Origin: Aquila chrysaetos chrysaetos
Lineage: Eukaryota > Chordata > Aves > Accipitriformes > Accipitridae
Assembly (NCBI RefSeq): GCF_900496995.4
Contig: NC_044030.1
Coordinates: 76,982,017 to 77,046,016 of the forward strand
Length of the DNA: 64,000 bases
Direction of reading: 5' to 3'
Positions within the stretch are counted from its first letter, which is position 1. Each line of letters opens with the position of its first letter. Shown piece by piece: positions 21,301 through 34,778 of the stretch. Below the pieces are notes generated by a model. The model was not told the origin of the DNA. It saw nothing but the letters and a program-made list of their open reading frames with translations, and did no database searches. The position numbers and the translations under genes are program-made.

Positions 21301-24300
21301 GCTTGTTTCAGCAGCATCTCCCACATCCCGGTGATTCTGTGTCTCACCAGAGCCGGCCTGGCCTTCAAGGGCATGCGGGAGGAAGGGGGTGGAAGCTGCT
21401 CCTAGCCATAATGATATTGTTCGGTTTGTCCTCCCCGGTTGGGGCTGCGGATGCTGGCTGCTGCCTCCCCCCCTGCTAGCATGCTGCCGGTGGCAGCCGA
21501 GCCGGCCGCTCCGCTCGGCGCTCCGCACCTGCGGGGGTGGCATAATGAGCCGTGTCCTTGTCTCAACCTGCCGCTTCCTCTCCCGGCAGCGTCTGTGCTG
21601 CCAGCTGGGCTATTTTTTCTTTCTTTTTTTTTTTTCCCTTTTCTTTTCCCCTTCCTGCCTCTATTCTCGAGTGGTTCCCAGCCGGTGCTGGCAAGCAGCC
21701 CTCGCTGGAGACCTCCTCCCGGGCTGACCTTTGCAAACTCCCTCAGATGAGCGTGCCAGGCTTCTCCTGCCACCCACGTCGGGTGTGCGGGAGAGATGCG
21801 AGTGGCTCTGCATGGCAGTGGGCAGCAGCATGTGGGAGGACTCGGTCGTCTCCAGACCCCTGCTGCCCCCACCGGTGCTCGGGCTCTGCTGGAGTGGCCC
21901 AAACCTGAGGGCAGGAGTGAGCAGGAGGAAAGGGCAGTGTGGGGGATGCTGCAGTACTTTTTTGGGGCAGAGGCTGGGAAGAGCAAGGCTCCACCAGGCA
22001 GATCCTGCCTTTGGACCTTGGTTTGGCCTGACCTACCCTGCTGGCTCGTACTCTGAAATGCCAACACACAGGTCTAAACTGGACATGGAGGGTGCGTGGG
22101 CTGTGAAAGCCCCTCGTGGGAGCTGTCTCTGCAAAGCCTCTGTCCAAGCAGGTGAAAGAGGAGGGGTGGTGTCCACACCCTGACTTGCAGGTGCTGGAGT
22201 GTGGGGAGTTGTCCCAGGTTGCTGTGGGAATCAGCAGGCATGGTATTTGAATCTGGAGTGTCTGGACTCTCATTGAGAAGCTCTCAGTGAGGCAGGGGGA
22301 TGGTAGCTGAGAGCCGGCAGCACCCCTGCAGCCCCTGGCATCCTCCTTGCTACCCACCTGTGACCTCACGTGTCCCCCTGTAAGGGAGGCCGGCTGTGCC
22401 TGAATAGCATCGCTTGCCCCTGGGGACCCATCTGCACGTGGAGGACATGCGCTGAAGTTTGGCTTGGCTTTGTTTCAGCTTCCAGCCTTTGCTCTGCTTT
22501 CCTCAGCAAAGGTGTCCTGTAGCACCTGATAGTTTCTCCTGGGGATGGCTCTCTCCAAGTTACGTTTTAACCAAGTTATTTCTAGTCTGCATTTGGGTGC
22601 CAAGCACACTGAGCTCTTCTAGTGTCTCCAGCCACCCCATCATTTGGGGAATTTTGACCTTGAAACACATCCCAAGTCCATGCTTTCCAGGGCAGGGGTA
22701 TCCATGGGTGTTCCTAGGAGGGATGCTGGCTCTGAAGGTCATGGCTGGAGGCAGACCCTGCTGCATCTATTGGGAGCGTGTCCATCTGATGCTTTTCCTG
22801 TAACAGATCTGCCTGGCATCTAATCTTTAGTGTGCCAAATGAGCTGACAGCGGCAAGATGCGAGGGGTTCATCAGGACACAAATTGGTACCCAGTTGACT
22901 GCTATAGGAAGCTTAATACCTCTGTGGTGCTACCAAATCTGTCACCTCAAAAAAAAAAAAAAAAAAAAAAAGAAAAGACCCCGGGGGTTGTTTTCTGAAA
23001 GAACAGGCTGGCTTGCCTTTATTCTGGTCTTGCCTTTTCTCCATTGCCTCCCAAACCTCCTTCTCTGTGACTGCCCTGGCCCGATGGCAGGTGGTGCTCA
23101 GAGGGATGCAGGTGATGTTATGCTGGGGGCAGAAGTCTCCACTGGTGCCACAGCAGTGCTGGGTGGCTTCCCTCCCTACCTGTAGCCCATAACTACTAAT
23201 CCCTCTGACTTTGCTGCTTGCTGAGCATCCTATCTCCTTGGTCCAGTGGGGTTATGGATGGTGGGTGGGATAAAGATCTCTGTACAGAAGGAGAAGGGAA
23301 GGGAGAAATATTTCCGAGCACCCCCTTCAGAGTGCTGGAGGATGCTGAGATGCCCCAGTCTCATCTTTGCAAGCAAATGCAGACGTGGGGCTGCCTGGCC
23401 CTGGGCATCTTAGCCCAGTCTCATGGGACTTTGTGGTTGCCAGCCCTTGGCTCAGCCATATGGCACTGTGCCAGTCCTGTGGTGGCTCTGTGGATCTCCA
23501 AGTCGCTGCCTGCTGCTGGCAGGGAACAGCCTTGCCTGGAGTTTTTCATTAGGAGCCTGAGACACCAGCCAGTGTTGAGGTTGAACTGGGAGGAGATGCG
23601 GTGGTGAGTGAGCTGGGGCTGCTGGCAAGGACTGGCTGAGCATCGGGTGCCCTGGCTGGAAGCCGGAGCAAGAATGCTTTTCCTCTCTGCCCGTTTCTCG
23701 CTCAGAGGCAGAGTATGGGAAGATGGGGCAGGGGGTGGTGGTGGCATATGAAGTGGCCAGTGGTTAACAGTGTGTTATGGGTCACCATCTGCAAGTCAAG
23801 CAGCTTTCTGATGTGTCTCTGCCCCAGAGGGCAGTCCTTGGAGATTTCTGTTTAATCCGCTCTCCCGCACTGCCCATCACAGTGGTATGTGGGCACATTC
23901 ATCCTCTCCTGCCTGACAGAGAGGTCTGTAGTGGCTGCTCTGTGCATGGGTTTTTGCTGGATGCATTGCCCTGCTCCCTGGGGAAAGGAGATTGGTCTTG
24001 CCCAGGCGGCCTCAAAGGCGCCCACTAACCTGCTGTTCTCCTCCCGTGCTTGCTCAGGATGAAATGAGGCTCCTGCTCATCACCTGCATCACTTGGGTCT
24101 GGTGGCAGCGCTTGGGCCCGGGGCTCTGCTTGCCATATCTCCCTCTGTAACACTGACTCGAGAGGATGCCCCGAGAGCAGAGCGAGCCCCCTGCTCTCCT
24201 CTCAACCCAGACCAATAGACAGAGCAGGGGGTTTGGCTATTCCCCAGCACCCACCAACTCTTTCCAACAGCCCTGTGAGCTGGGGCTCCAGACAGGCCAG

Positions 24301-25740
24301 ATCTCTGGGGATGCGAAGGTATCTGAAAGCCCCGCACAGCTGGCCAGCTGTGGGGCCACATCTGGAGCACTGGGGCTCTGATTCCCAAAGCCACATCCCA
24401 TTGCCCATGGTAAGGATTGCAGAGAGGATTTAGCCTGGCACACAGTGCCCAGAGCTGCTGCAAGGCACCAAGATAATGCCTGTTGCGGTTGTCTCTGGCA
24501 GGACCATCGCAAAGCAAATACATCTGAGCCTGGTCAGGGGTGGCGGTGGGTTAAGTTGAAAGCAAGGCTTTGCAAATCCCACCCTCCAATTTGCTGGAAG
24601 AGATCGAGCAAAGAGGGAAAAGTTACAGTGCTGCTTAATTAGGGAGCAAAGGAGGAAAGCAGCAGCATCTCCATGTGAGAAGGGGCTGGAAGAATTAACA
24701 CTGAAGAAAATACAGCCCAAAACCAGTTCCCTGCTTTACTTCAACCTTCAGTAAGGACAGAGGCATTGAATGTACAGCCCAAAGGAGGGTGAGGAGTGGG
24801 AGGGAGGTGGGGAGGAGAAATTGCTGCTGCTGGAGGGGAACAAAACCACAGGGCATTCAATGTGCTGGACTTGGGGAAGAGGGGCTGAGCTGCACCGTGG
24901 GCCCTGGGATCACTGCCACGCACTGTGACAGTGGCGGGGCTGCTGTTCGGAAAACCACCATCTTTAAAGCATCGCTCAGGCTGGTGCGGTATTGAATGAC
25001 CTATGTTCATGAAGGAGGAAAAGCAATCTGGGCAGATACAAGCCTGTGTCTGGTCTCAAATTCGAGGTAAGGTTGAGGAAAAATAAGAATATTCAAAGTC
25101 AAATGGGAAGAGCAGCCATTAAGGGGGCAGGTAGGGACAGGGCGGCAGGCTCTGGGCTGTGGGCACTGATGCTTTTGCTTCCTCGAGGCGTGTGGTCCGG
25201 TGCCTGCATCCCTGGGTCACGCCGATGTGAGCAGTGGTCCCCACTGCAATAAACCCTCCCTGTCCAACGCAGGCATCGGCGTGTGTCTGCAGCAGCGATT
25301 AGAGGGGGGACCTGAGCCCATCCTGCAGGTCCTGGGGTACCTGTAGGTACATCAGCGTTTCCCTCCTGTACAACAGGAGGGAGAATAGGACTGGGGACAT
25401 GTCGTGACAGCTGACCATTCTGGATGCCAGGACCTGTGACCTGCCTGCCGGGTCGGGAAAGGGGCCCTGGCTAGGGTGTGATGCCACGCTCCCGGGTGCT
25501 GCACGCACCGTGCCGGCTGCTGCCGCTGCACCGCGGCTTGGTGCTGCTGGGAGGCTGCCAGGTGAGGGGGTGGGGGGTGGAGATGGGATGTTTTCTCGGG
25601 CACCTCGCAGGGCTTAAAAAAAGAAGTTATTCTAGGAAAAGAAATGAACTGAATCCGTGCCATCTCCCTGCTCGGTGCGGTGGCAATGTCCCACACTGGG
25701 CTGGAGTTACGTAAGGACGTGCCGGGAGAGCGGGGTCACT
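21301..25740. other. Intergenic, no gene recognised
   Basis: Mixed unique sequence between DNAJB5 and PHF24. It holds a 23-nt A run at 22949-22971 and T-rich stretches near 21,615-21,640. Open frames are short and unrecognisable, and no credible splice-linked exon set was found. Confidence 0.45.
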
Positions 25741-25745
25741 CTGGG

Positions 25746-25790
25746 GCGCAGGCAGGCTGCAGGCAGGCTGCAGGCAGGCTGCAGGCATCG
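25746..25790. repeat. Short tandem repeat, 11-bp unit
   Basis: 'gcaggctgcag' is repeated about four times head to tail. Confidence 0.9.
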
Positions 25791-28700
25791 CTCTGACCCG
25801 CTGCTGCCTGGCCGTGTGTGCCCTGTGTGCGCCGAACCCCCAAACGGGGTCTGCAGAGCCGTGCATCGCGGAGCGTGCCAGGTCCGTGGGCACATGTTGC
25901 ATCTGCCCGGGGTTGCACGCAGGCGTGTGCTGCGAGCCTGTGCATCGCAGGGGAGCGTTTGCCGGGTGACAACCCCAGGCCAGACCTTCCAGCTTAGGAA
26001 TGGAAGTTTCTGTCCATGCACATCCCACGTGGTTGTGTTGCTGGGCATTCACACATGGCATGCCATGCACATACGTGTCCCCCACGCCATGCATGTGCCA
26101 TGTCCTGCACAGCCCCTGCCAGGTCCTGCTAAAGCTTTTGGGGATGGAGTGACCCGCCTGGCCAAGGTGAGGGGTTTTTGCTACAGCAGCAGCCCCTGGA
26201 GAAGCATCTCCTCCAAGCTGTGGGGGCAAACACAGCTGGGACTGCTTCTGTGTGTGCTAAGGGGCCATCTCCCCACCTGAGAGTCTCTGGATTTGGGACC
26301 AAAAAGTGGCAGGGGGGCTTTTCCCCCTCAGGGAACATAGGTCACCCCACCATACCATGAAGGGGGTCGCACGCAAAGTTCGCTCCAACCAGGGTTCCCC
26401 ACCTGCAGAGCTGGGGTTCGCATGGAGGGACACACACAGTTGCAGGGTGTGCTTGCATTTCGGAGCGGGTGGTGAAGAAGGTGGCTGGGGGGGGGGGATT
26501 CCTGGAGGGTGTAGGGGTGGGCGCACGCGTCTGCCGCACATGGATCCCTGTGCGTATGGTTGCATGTACGGGCAGAGCTTCCGGAGAAGGTGAATGAATG
26601 AGGCAATTCACTATTTCAGCACTGGCTCTGGCGAGGCTTTTCCTTTAGAGGCAGGCGTGCGCCGGCGCGTGGGCTCCTGCCTGCGTATGCGCGTGGGCTC
26701 CTGCCTGCGTGTGCAGGTGGGCGTCGAGGGGGCTTCGGGAGATGTTTGCCACGTCAGGGAATTCACTCCGGGGGCTGGCGTGCGCCCCCGCCGTGCTCGC
26801 TGCCTTGTCTGCTTGGCGCAGCGTTGTGTAACTTCCGATGCCCCCACCGGATCTCCTTCCCCGGCAGAGATGGATGCTCCGGCTGCCCTCCCTGCCCGCT
26901 GCAGGGGAGACATCCCCCCCGGCCAAATGGAGTGAGGAGGGCAGCCGTAATGTTCCTCCCTGCTCGGGGATGCCAGTGCATTTCCTCCCCACTGCAGAGA
27001 GGGCTGGCCCCGAGCAGCAGGCCTGCTCCGGCAGGCAGAGGAACTGGCTGCAGGAAAAAGCCCTTGGCAGCCAAAAACCGGAGGAACCGTTTTCCTGGGT
27101 CTCACAGATTTATGCCCCTCAAACCAGGTGTTTGCTCTGGGAGAGGTAAGGGGGGTATGGGTCTCCCCCCACATGGGACCCACAAGGGACATCCGTGTGC
27201 TGCTGTGGCTCCCTGGATGCCAGGACCTGCGAGACCTAGGCTGAGACCCAGCAACTCATCTCATGCAATGCCAGGCAATGGGGAGAGAAGGAGGCGAGGC
27301 TGGCGGGGCCCATCCTGCCCAGCACCCACAGTCCATTGCAGGTAGCCAGGAGAGACAGGGCAGTTTTGCTGCTCCGGGAACCAGAGGGACAGCCAGGGCA
27401 AGGGGGGATCTGCCTGACATTTTTGTCTCCACTGGCAGCCGCGTTGTCATGCCGGTACTGCCGTTTCCATGCCAGTACAGCTGTTTCCATGCCGGTACTG
27501 CCGTTGCCAGGCTACGCCGAGGGTGTTGGAAGAGGATGCCAGGTTGCTCTGAGGATGAGATGATGGGAGATGAAGCCGGGGTGATGCTGTGGCCTCTGAA
27601 TCCCACCTCGCTACCAGCCCAGGGACCTGCCGGCTCGGTGGAGGCCAGGCAGTGTTGGAAGTGCTGCTGCCCATGGGAGCTGGTGTGATGGGTCGAGGTC
27701 CCCGGGGCTGGGTCCTGGCAGGTCACTGGCCTTGCAGCGCTCCCCTGGCATTGCTCGGTGCTCCCCCGGCATTGCTCGGTGCTCCCCCGGCATTGCTCGG
27801 TGCTCAGGGGGCTGGGGAGATGACCTGACAGCAGCCTGGTATGTCCATGGTGGTGTTTTAGCAACCAGATTTATAAAGTCATCAAATAAAGAAGCCAGGA
27901 TTATTTGACAAACCCTGTTGAACACATGGGCATGAAATCATGCTGGGTTATAGCCCCTTCCTTGATTTCCTTTCCTGCACCATCCTGGACTGTGGTCCTG
28001 CTCTTGTAGCCTATAGATGTTCAACTGACAGGGCTCATACCCAGCCTTATTCCCACTCCCTGACCATAACACACACGTTTCAATTCTGCACTGTTAGAAG
28101 TAAGCCAGAGACCCTTGAGGCACTCCTGGCTGCAAGTTTTGGGGGCTTTCTGGGTTAGGAATGCTGCTCCCCTTGCAAACATCCTTCTGGGCTGGAAGGT
28201 CTGGAGGGCACACAGGTTCCTTGGCTCCGCTCCTCATGCACAGAGCAGGCTGCAGGCTCCCACAGCTTCATGTGCCAGCTGGGTTGGGATGTTTGTGCCC
28301 CAGTTACACTGCAAAAATCTTTGCAGAGCAGGGAGAAGAGTTGCAACTTGCAGGTCAACAAGGCAAGTGTGGCCCAGCTGAAGTATCAGGAAGCGTTGCA
28401 GCTCTGTGTGCTTGAGTTGCTCACGGTGAGCCCAGGAGTTAGATTTGGTACCTGTTGCCTGTGGGAACGGCTTATGTGGTGGGGTCCCTACCTTCCTGGG
28501 AGAAGGGATTGGTCCCAGAGGATGCTGAGCCCCTGGGTCTCAGCAACCCCTCCTCCTGCCTTTGATTTTTTGTTGTGCACCGGGTGCTTACATGAGAACA
28601 CTGCTGTGCCGGGCTGAGGCCCAGGAGAGATGCCACATGTCATTTTTCTACCTTCCTCTCCTTGCCATTAAAAATTCATTAAGAATTCGTGGGCACCGGG

Positions 28701-31700
28701 GCGAATTTTTGTAAGGCCAGTGCCTGTCTGTCCCCCAGCAGCCAGCCTCCGTGCAGCATGGTGCAGCCCGTCCACAGGCACAGGGCTAGCCCCAGTGTGG
28801 GAGCGGCATGGCCCTGGGACCAGAAGAAATGGGTCCTGCACATAGCCCGCTGTCCGGCTGCCGTGGGAGGGCAGGGACAGGGCTGTGCATGCCTCGGAGC
28901 CTGCCCTGTGCAGACAGCTGCTGGGCGTTTTCCCACGCATGAGAGATGCTGGCTCTCCTGCAGGGCTAATGACAGGTCTATGAGCCAGCGCCTGGCTGTG
29001 GGCTTGGGGCCAGGGCAGGACACCCCCTTGGCCAGAAGTATTTTCTCCCCAGAGATGAGCCGGCAGCTCCCAGTCCGCCAGCTCTTGCGCTGCTTCTCCC
29101 CAGCCCGGTACCTTGTGTCCCTCCGGCGGAGAGGGGGAGCGCTGCCAGAGCATCCCACCCAGCCTCCACCTTCCCTCCACCCATCTCCTTCCAGCCCCCC
29201 TCCCTCCACCCCCGTGCTCCAGCCTAAATAATTCCTCCTCTGCCTGGCGGTGTGCAGACTGCTCTCCTGTCCTTCCCTTAGTCATCGCTCAGCAGAGTGA
29301 GACAGATATAGTTGCGTGCGGCTCCTCGCAGATCAGTCACTCCAGCCCCCGGATTGTTCGCTGCTGGGTCGCGGGGTGCCCTGTGCCGAACATGAGGTGC
29401 CTCCCCCTTTTACTACCCCCATTGTTGCTGCCAGAGGCCCCAACCCCCTGCAAGGGGAGCGAGTGGCCCTGTCAATGCTGCGTGGATTGGCAGATGACCC
29501 AGACGGGGCTCCGTGTCCCCGGCCGGCTGTGGGCTGGGTGCCTTTGTCAGTGCCAAGCACAGTGCTGGCTTTCTGGGATGGCTTGGATCCAGATCCCTGC
29601 TTTCCAGGTACTCTGGCTGCCTTCCTCCTTGCCTGGCCAGCCAGGGTACGCCTTGGCCCCACGGGGCTCCCAGATTAGTTCTGGTCTGATGCCTTGTTAC
29701 TGTGTCCCCATGGTGTGCATTGACACGGGAATAGGGGAGGACAGAGGGGACTCTGTGTGCTGGCTTTCAGGTCCAGGGGTGTATCCTGGACGAAGAGGGG
29801 TCTGCAGGGACATGCATGGCACTGTACAGCTGCCCACTGTGCTACCCAGAGGGACCATCAGCATCTGCTCCAGTGCCAGCTGCGGATCTTGGATCTGCAC
29901 AGCCACAATGGGAAGGCAAGTCCTGCCCTTCTCCATACCCCAAACCATTTCCCTCCCCACCTTATTCGGTAGCCGATGGCCCCTGCCACATCAGCCCTGG
30001 TGCTGGATAGTGGCTGCTTCGGGCCAGCGGGGTGCAGGCTGCTACGGAGAGAGGAACAGTGGGACATGGGAGCCCAGGGCTGGGGCCACCATTCCCGGTG
30101 CCACCGTCCCCGGTGCCACCTCCTGGTCCCACTGCAAGGCCAGGGAGATAGGCACAGGGAGGCACGGCGGGAGGCACCCAGGACTTGTGGTGGTAATGCG
30201 TTGCTCCCGCGTGGCCTTGCACGGAGGCAGGAGAGGACCCGGACACCCTGCCCGGCTGCTGCGTGGGTTGCCAGGATGAGTCACAGCAAAGCTGCTGCAG
30301 GGAGCAAGATGCTCGCCGTGCCCGGCAGCACGCCATGCCCCTCCTTGTCCTGAGGCCACCTCTGCACCCCTTGCACCACGCAGGCACCCCGTGTCCCCAC
30401 ATGCAGCCGTGCTGCAGGGAGGAAAGCGGGAATGAGCGTGTCGGGAACAGGAGGCAGCGTCTGGCAGCCCCGCACCGTGTTGAGGCCACCGAGCCAGCAA
30501 TGTGGGGGTAGCAGGAGCCGGCGGCACAGCATGCCGTCGGGGAGCCATGCACAGCCCCCTGCGTGGGCTGCCGTGGGTGGCCCAGGCCATGCGAATCCTC
30601 CCAGGAGAGGAGCACACCACCTCCATGCTGGAGTGCCCACGGGCTTGTGTCCTGTCAAGGTAGCTCATCCTGCTGCTCCTGGCAGTGTGCTAGGGGAGAT
30701 GCTGGGGAGGGGACCCCATTTCCCTGCTCAGGTCCTGTATGGGTCCCTCTGGGCTGCCCTGTGGACCCAAGAGCATGTGGCCAGTCCCAGCAGGTGCTGG
30801 TGAGCATCGCTGTCCCTACCCCCGTCACCACCCCAAGTGCGTGGCTGCATTTCCATTGTTTGAGCATCCTTCGAGCCCTGCAGCAGTGCCAGGTGTGGAC
30901 AGACCCTGCGGCTGTTCCGGGGGGTGCAGTGGCTCTGTGCAGAGGAGGGGGTGCCCAGGACTCCTGCCAGGGGACGCGGAGAGGAGGGAGCTCTGGCTTC
31001 CAGTGCATCTCATGGGGAAGAGGTGTTAGACCCGAGAGAGCCCTGGGCCGGTCCCTCTTCTCCAAGGCCGAGGGTCTCCCAGCTCCTGGGTGCTGCAGAG
31101 GATGGAGCCCACCCCAGACTGCAGGAGCCTGAGGCTGGCCGGGTCAAGCTCTGGCTCCTGACGTGGGGTGCGTGGCCCAGCGCTCACCTGCTGTGGGCAC
31201 AGATAACCGTGGAGGAGGAGGGTGCTATGGGGCAGAGATTGGGGTCAGAGCCGGGTTTGGGGCAGGAGGAGAAGGGGGTCACAAACCACCCTACAAAATG
31301 ATTTCTGGGGACTGAATTGAATGCCTGCATCCCTCCTGCCTGCGTGCTCTGACAGCTGTGGGACTGGCAGCTGGGCATGAGGATGGAGGCATGGCTGGCG
31401 CGGTGATGCCAGTCCCTCCGCTTCATCGGGATGGCCTGGTGGCATGCTCTTGTCCCCGCCGGCCATGCCGTCCTCTGCCCCCATCCCCGTCGCAGCGGGC
31501 AGGGATGGCTGTGCAGTGTGCAGGTCCGAAAGTGGCACCGCCGGCTCCCGGAGTGGTGCAGGGGTGACACCCTGTGGCCACGTCTCTGCTGGGGACACAC
31601 ACACACATTTCTTATGGCCCCTTGCCCCCCTCCCCAGCCCCCTCACCTCCCAGTCTGCCCGGAGGTGTCCCCAGAGGGCCCTGGTCCCTCTAGGGACCCT

Positions 31701-32875
31701 GGCTCGGGGTGTGTGTGGGGGGTCACTTCTGGGTGGTCCAACCTCCTCATCCCAGTCCTGCACCCCAAATCCCCTTGGCTTCTCTCCTACTTCCCCCTGC
31801 TTGCATCTGGGGGGATGTTGCTAAACAGGGACCCTTGTCCCTGCTCTGCATGGTCACTCCTGCTCTGGCCTGGGAGGGGAGGGACGGTTGGGGCCACCAG
31901 GGTGGCACTGCCTCCAGGGGCTGTGGCTGTCACCATCACACACTGCCCAGAGAACCCTGTTTTCCTGTCGGTGGTCCCTGGCTGGTCTTGTGGCAGTGAT
32001 GGGATGGGGCTCTGACACCTTGCCTCAGCGATGGCCGGGTACCAGGGCTCACGGTGACACTGTCTCAGCCCAGTGGGTCACCCCTGTCTGCCCCGTGCCA
32101 GCACAGCTCCCCGGGGGCACACGTACCCCGAGGGTCGGCGGGCTCTGGAACGGGGCACAGCACGGTCACCTCCTCTCTGGGACGCACCAGACCTGATGGC
32201 ACCTGGCCAAGCCCGGGGGAGCGCCGGGGACAGGCAGAGGTGCCCAGGCTTGGAGGAGGGTGCTATCCTGCACCTTGAGGTGCAAAGCCAAGCACTCATC
32301 TTCCCTACAAGCAGAGGGTTTTTTTGGGGTGGGTGGCAGCCCTGTGCAATGGCCGTGCACCCCAGCAGAGGGTGCAACCTCCCCGCAGAGCAGGGCACTG
32401 CTCCCCGCCCCCGGAGCCGGAGTCCCCATGGGACAACGGGGACACCCTGAGTCGGGCAGGACGGGTAGCCCGAGGTGCTCCAGTCCCCTTGCAGATGGCA
32501 AGACCACCTGGGTGAAGGGTGGCCGACGGTCTGACCGCTGGCTGCTGCAAAACATAGTGCGTGAGCCGGAGCTGCCCCCCCAGGACCCCATGACGCTGCC
32601 CCTGGCACCAGACTGGGTGATGCTGGGCTGGAGACCTAGGGCTGGGAACCCCCACTGGGGAGTAGCCCCACGGGGAGCACAGCACCCACTGCGTGGCACC
32701 CGGTGGTGGGTGATGGACCTGGGACAACAGATGTGTGGGCTACACAGACAGTGTCACTACAGCATGAATTTACCCACTGTGGGATTTCCTTTCTTGTGGG
32801 GTCTGGGGTGGAGCGGGCTGGACAGCCGGTTCCTGCCCCAGCCTTAAATCCCACATGAGCATGCCGATCCTTTTG
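25791..32875. other. Intergenic with small GC-rich tandem repeats, no gene recognised
   Basis: Includes tandem repeats at 26,650-26,720 ('gcgtgggctcctgcctgcgt'), 27,440-27,520 (about 25 bp, 'catgccggtactgccgtt') and 27,720-27,810. A plus-strand frame of 388 codons (29113-30279) is the longest but matches no family. An AATAAA lies near 27,886 on the plus strand in an A/T-rich patch, without an associated gene. Confidence 0.45.
27720..27810. repeat. Tandem repeat, about 25-bp unit
   Basis: Three nearly perfect copies of a unit containing 'cattgctcggtgctccccc'. Confidence 0.9.
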
Positions 32876-32879
32876 TTTG

Positions 32880-33150
32880 GGGCCTCTGGGACTTTCGGTG
32901 GGGAGGTTTGCACCATTGTTCAGGGAAAAGTTTGCACCAGCACTTGATCAGAAGTTTGCACCAGCGGTCAGGAGTAGGTTTGCATCAGCATTCGTGGAGG
33001 ATTCAGGGAGTGGTTTGCACCAGTGTTGAGTGAGATGATTGCATGAGATGATTTGGGGAGAGATTTGCACCAGCATTCAGGTCGCGAGGAGGTTTGCACC
33101 AACATGTGGGGGAAGGTTTGCACCGGCATTTGGGAGAGCAGTTTGCAGAC
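32880..33150. repeat. Minisatellite with 'gtttgcaccagcat' core
   Basis: About nine degenerate copies of a 25-40 bp unit whose core is 'ggtttgcaccagcattc' (for example near 32907, 32931, 32954, 32977, 33013, 33063, 33091, 33115 and 33137). Confidence 0.85.
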
Positions 33151-34765
33151 CACGGAGGCTTTCTGGGGCCAGGGTCTCTGAGGTCACCAGTCTCAGAGGA
33201 GCAGGTGACAGCTAAGAGATGCCACGGCACCACCTTGCCCATTCCCCCACCACGTCCTCCCGCACCTCGAGGCCGCCCATGCAGAGACACAGCTGGCTGG
33301 GGCACGCTCTGCCCCACGGCAGGAGCTTGCTGGGGACCTGCAGCTGCGGCAGAGCATGCGTGCTGGGCAGCTGGCGCTGCAGCGGTGACAGCACAGCCCT
33401 GCGGGACGTGGGCCAGCCTGGCCACCTGCGGCCCTTGTTAGCCAGCTCCCCAGGGACACCAGCCGGCTGCGTGCCTGGGCAGGGGTGCCAGGCTGCTGCA
33501 GGGGGTGGCAGGGTAGGCTGGGGCTGGCTGGGAAAGCCGCCCGTGCTTTATCCCCTGGGGAAGGGCTGGATGCAGAGTGGGGCTGGATCAAGGTCTGGGG
33601 AGGTTCTGCCTTCCCAGCTTGGATCCTGTGGGGTGCTCAGGGTGTGGGTTTGCGGTGCTGGCTGAGGGTGCTTCACCCCCAGGGTCCCCAGGACCTGTGC
33701 TCTGCCCCAACTTGCTCTTCAGCTCCAGCAGACAGAGCAATAATGTGGCAATTAACACCAGGGCTTCCCTTGGGCTTCCCTCCGTGGGGCAGAGCACATG
33801 GCATCACACACCTGTGGCATCCCAGCTTCAGGCACACAAACCACCGCCAGCTCCTCCTTTCTCTGAGTGCCCGTCCTCTTCCTCAAGGCAATGGGTGTCT
33901 CTCCCAGGAGTTTTTACATCTAATCCAGCTTCCAGGGCCTGAAATGCTCACTGGATTTTCTCTGTGGGCCAGCTGGACACCACCGCTGTAGTCTGGATGC
34001 AATGGCAGCCCACTACAGCCATGGGAATGGGCTGAAATATCCAAGTCCAGATCTTAGCAACAAGCTCTGTGTCCCCACAGGCTCTATGGATTTTGCCAGG
34101 ACAGCGTCCCCCTCCTCGTTCTCCCCTGGATCCACTTCTCAAGTTCTGTTCCCCTCCTAGCTGCAGCATAGGCGCTGTGCAAGGAAAGCCCCCCCAGGCA
34201 GGCGAGCCCCCTTTGCCAGCAGTCTGGTTCCCACAGACCACGTGCTACCAGCAGCAGCCGCAGCTTTCCCTGGGAGCTCCATGGATGTGGCTAGCACTGG
34301 AGGAGCCTCCAGCCATGGGGACCACCCTCCAAACACCTCTTCTGGGGGACCCCTGGTATCTCTGCAGGGTTATTTTGAGTTTCCCAGCACCGCTGCAAAC
34401 AGCCTGTTCCCAGCATCCAGCTGTCCCCGGTGCCTAGTGCTCTGTTCGCAGCCTCCAGTGCCTCTACAGGCAAGGAGCACCCTCATCCCAGTGGATGGTG
34501 TGGTTGTGGGGCCAGCCAGGCACTCTCCCCACTGTGTGCTCTCCTGGTGAGATGTGGGGCACCCCAAGTTTGCAGGGTCCTGGGTGCAACCCCAGGCTTC
34601 CCCCTGTCGCTGCTGTGGGACACTCTGGGGACACGAGGCCTGATGAGACAGGGACCCGAGGGCCGGGTCAGGGTGATAAACACAACAGGCAGCTGTGGGG
34701 TCCCCAGAAATCCCTGAGGAGAAGCCAGAAGTCCCGTAAGCACGCCAGCCGGAGGCTAGTTGGAC
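33151..34765. other. Intergenic downstream of PHF24, no gene recognised
   Basis: Unique GC-rich sequence with open frames on both strands that resemble nothing. The PHF24 transcript is expected to end near its upper edge. Confidence 0.45.
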
Positions 34766-34772
34766 ACAGCTG

Positions 34773-34778
34773 TTTAAT
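34773..34778 (-). terminator. PHF24: Candidate PHF24 poly(A) signal ATTAAA
   Basis: TTTAAT on the plus strand reads ATTAAA on the minus strand, about 1.7 kb beyond the PHF24 stop. No canonical AATAAA was found between the stop and this site, so it is the best but unproven 3' end. Confidence 0.35.

Noticed and set aside
22949..22971. A run as a retrotransposed poly(A) tail
   Set aside because: No target duplication, no adjacent gene-derived sequence, and avian CR1 elements do not end in poly(A).
29113..30279. 388-codon plus-strand open frame
   Set aside because: Cys/Pro/Gly-rich composition with no recognisable domain, no promoter or splice support, and equally open frames on other strands nearby; expected in GC-rich DNA.
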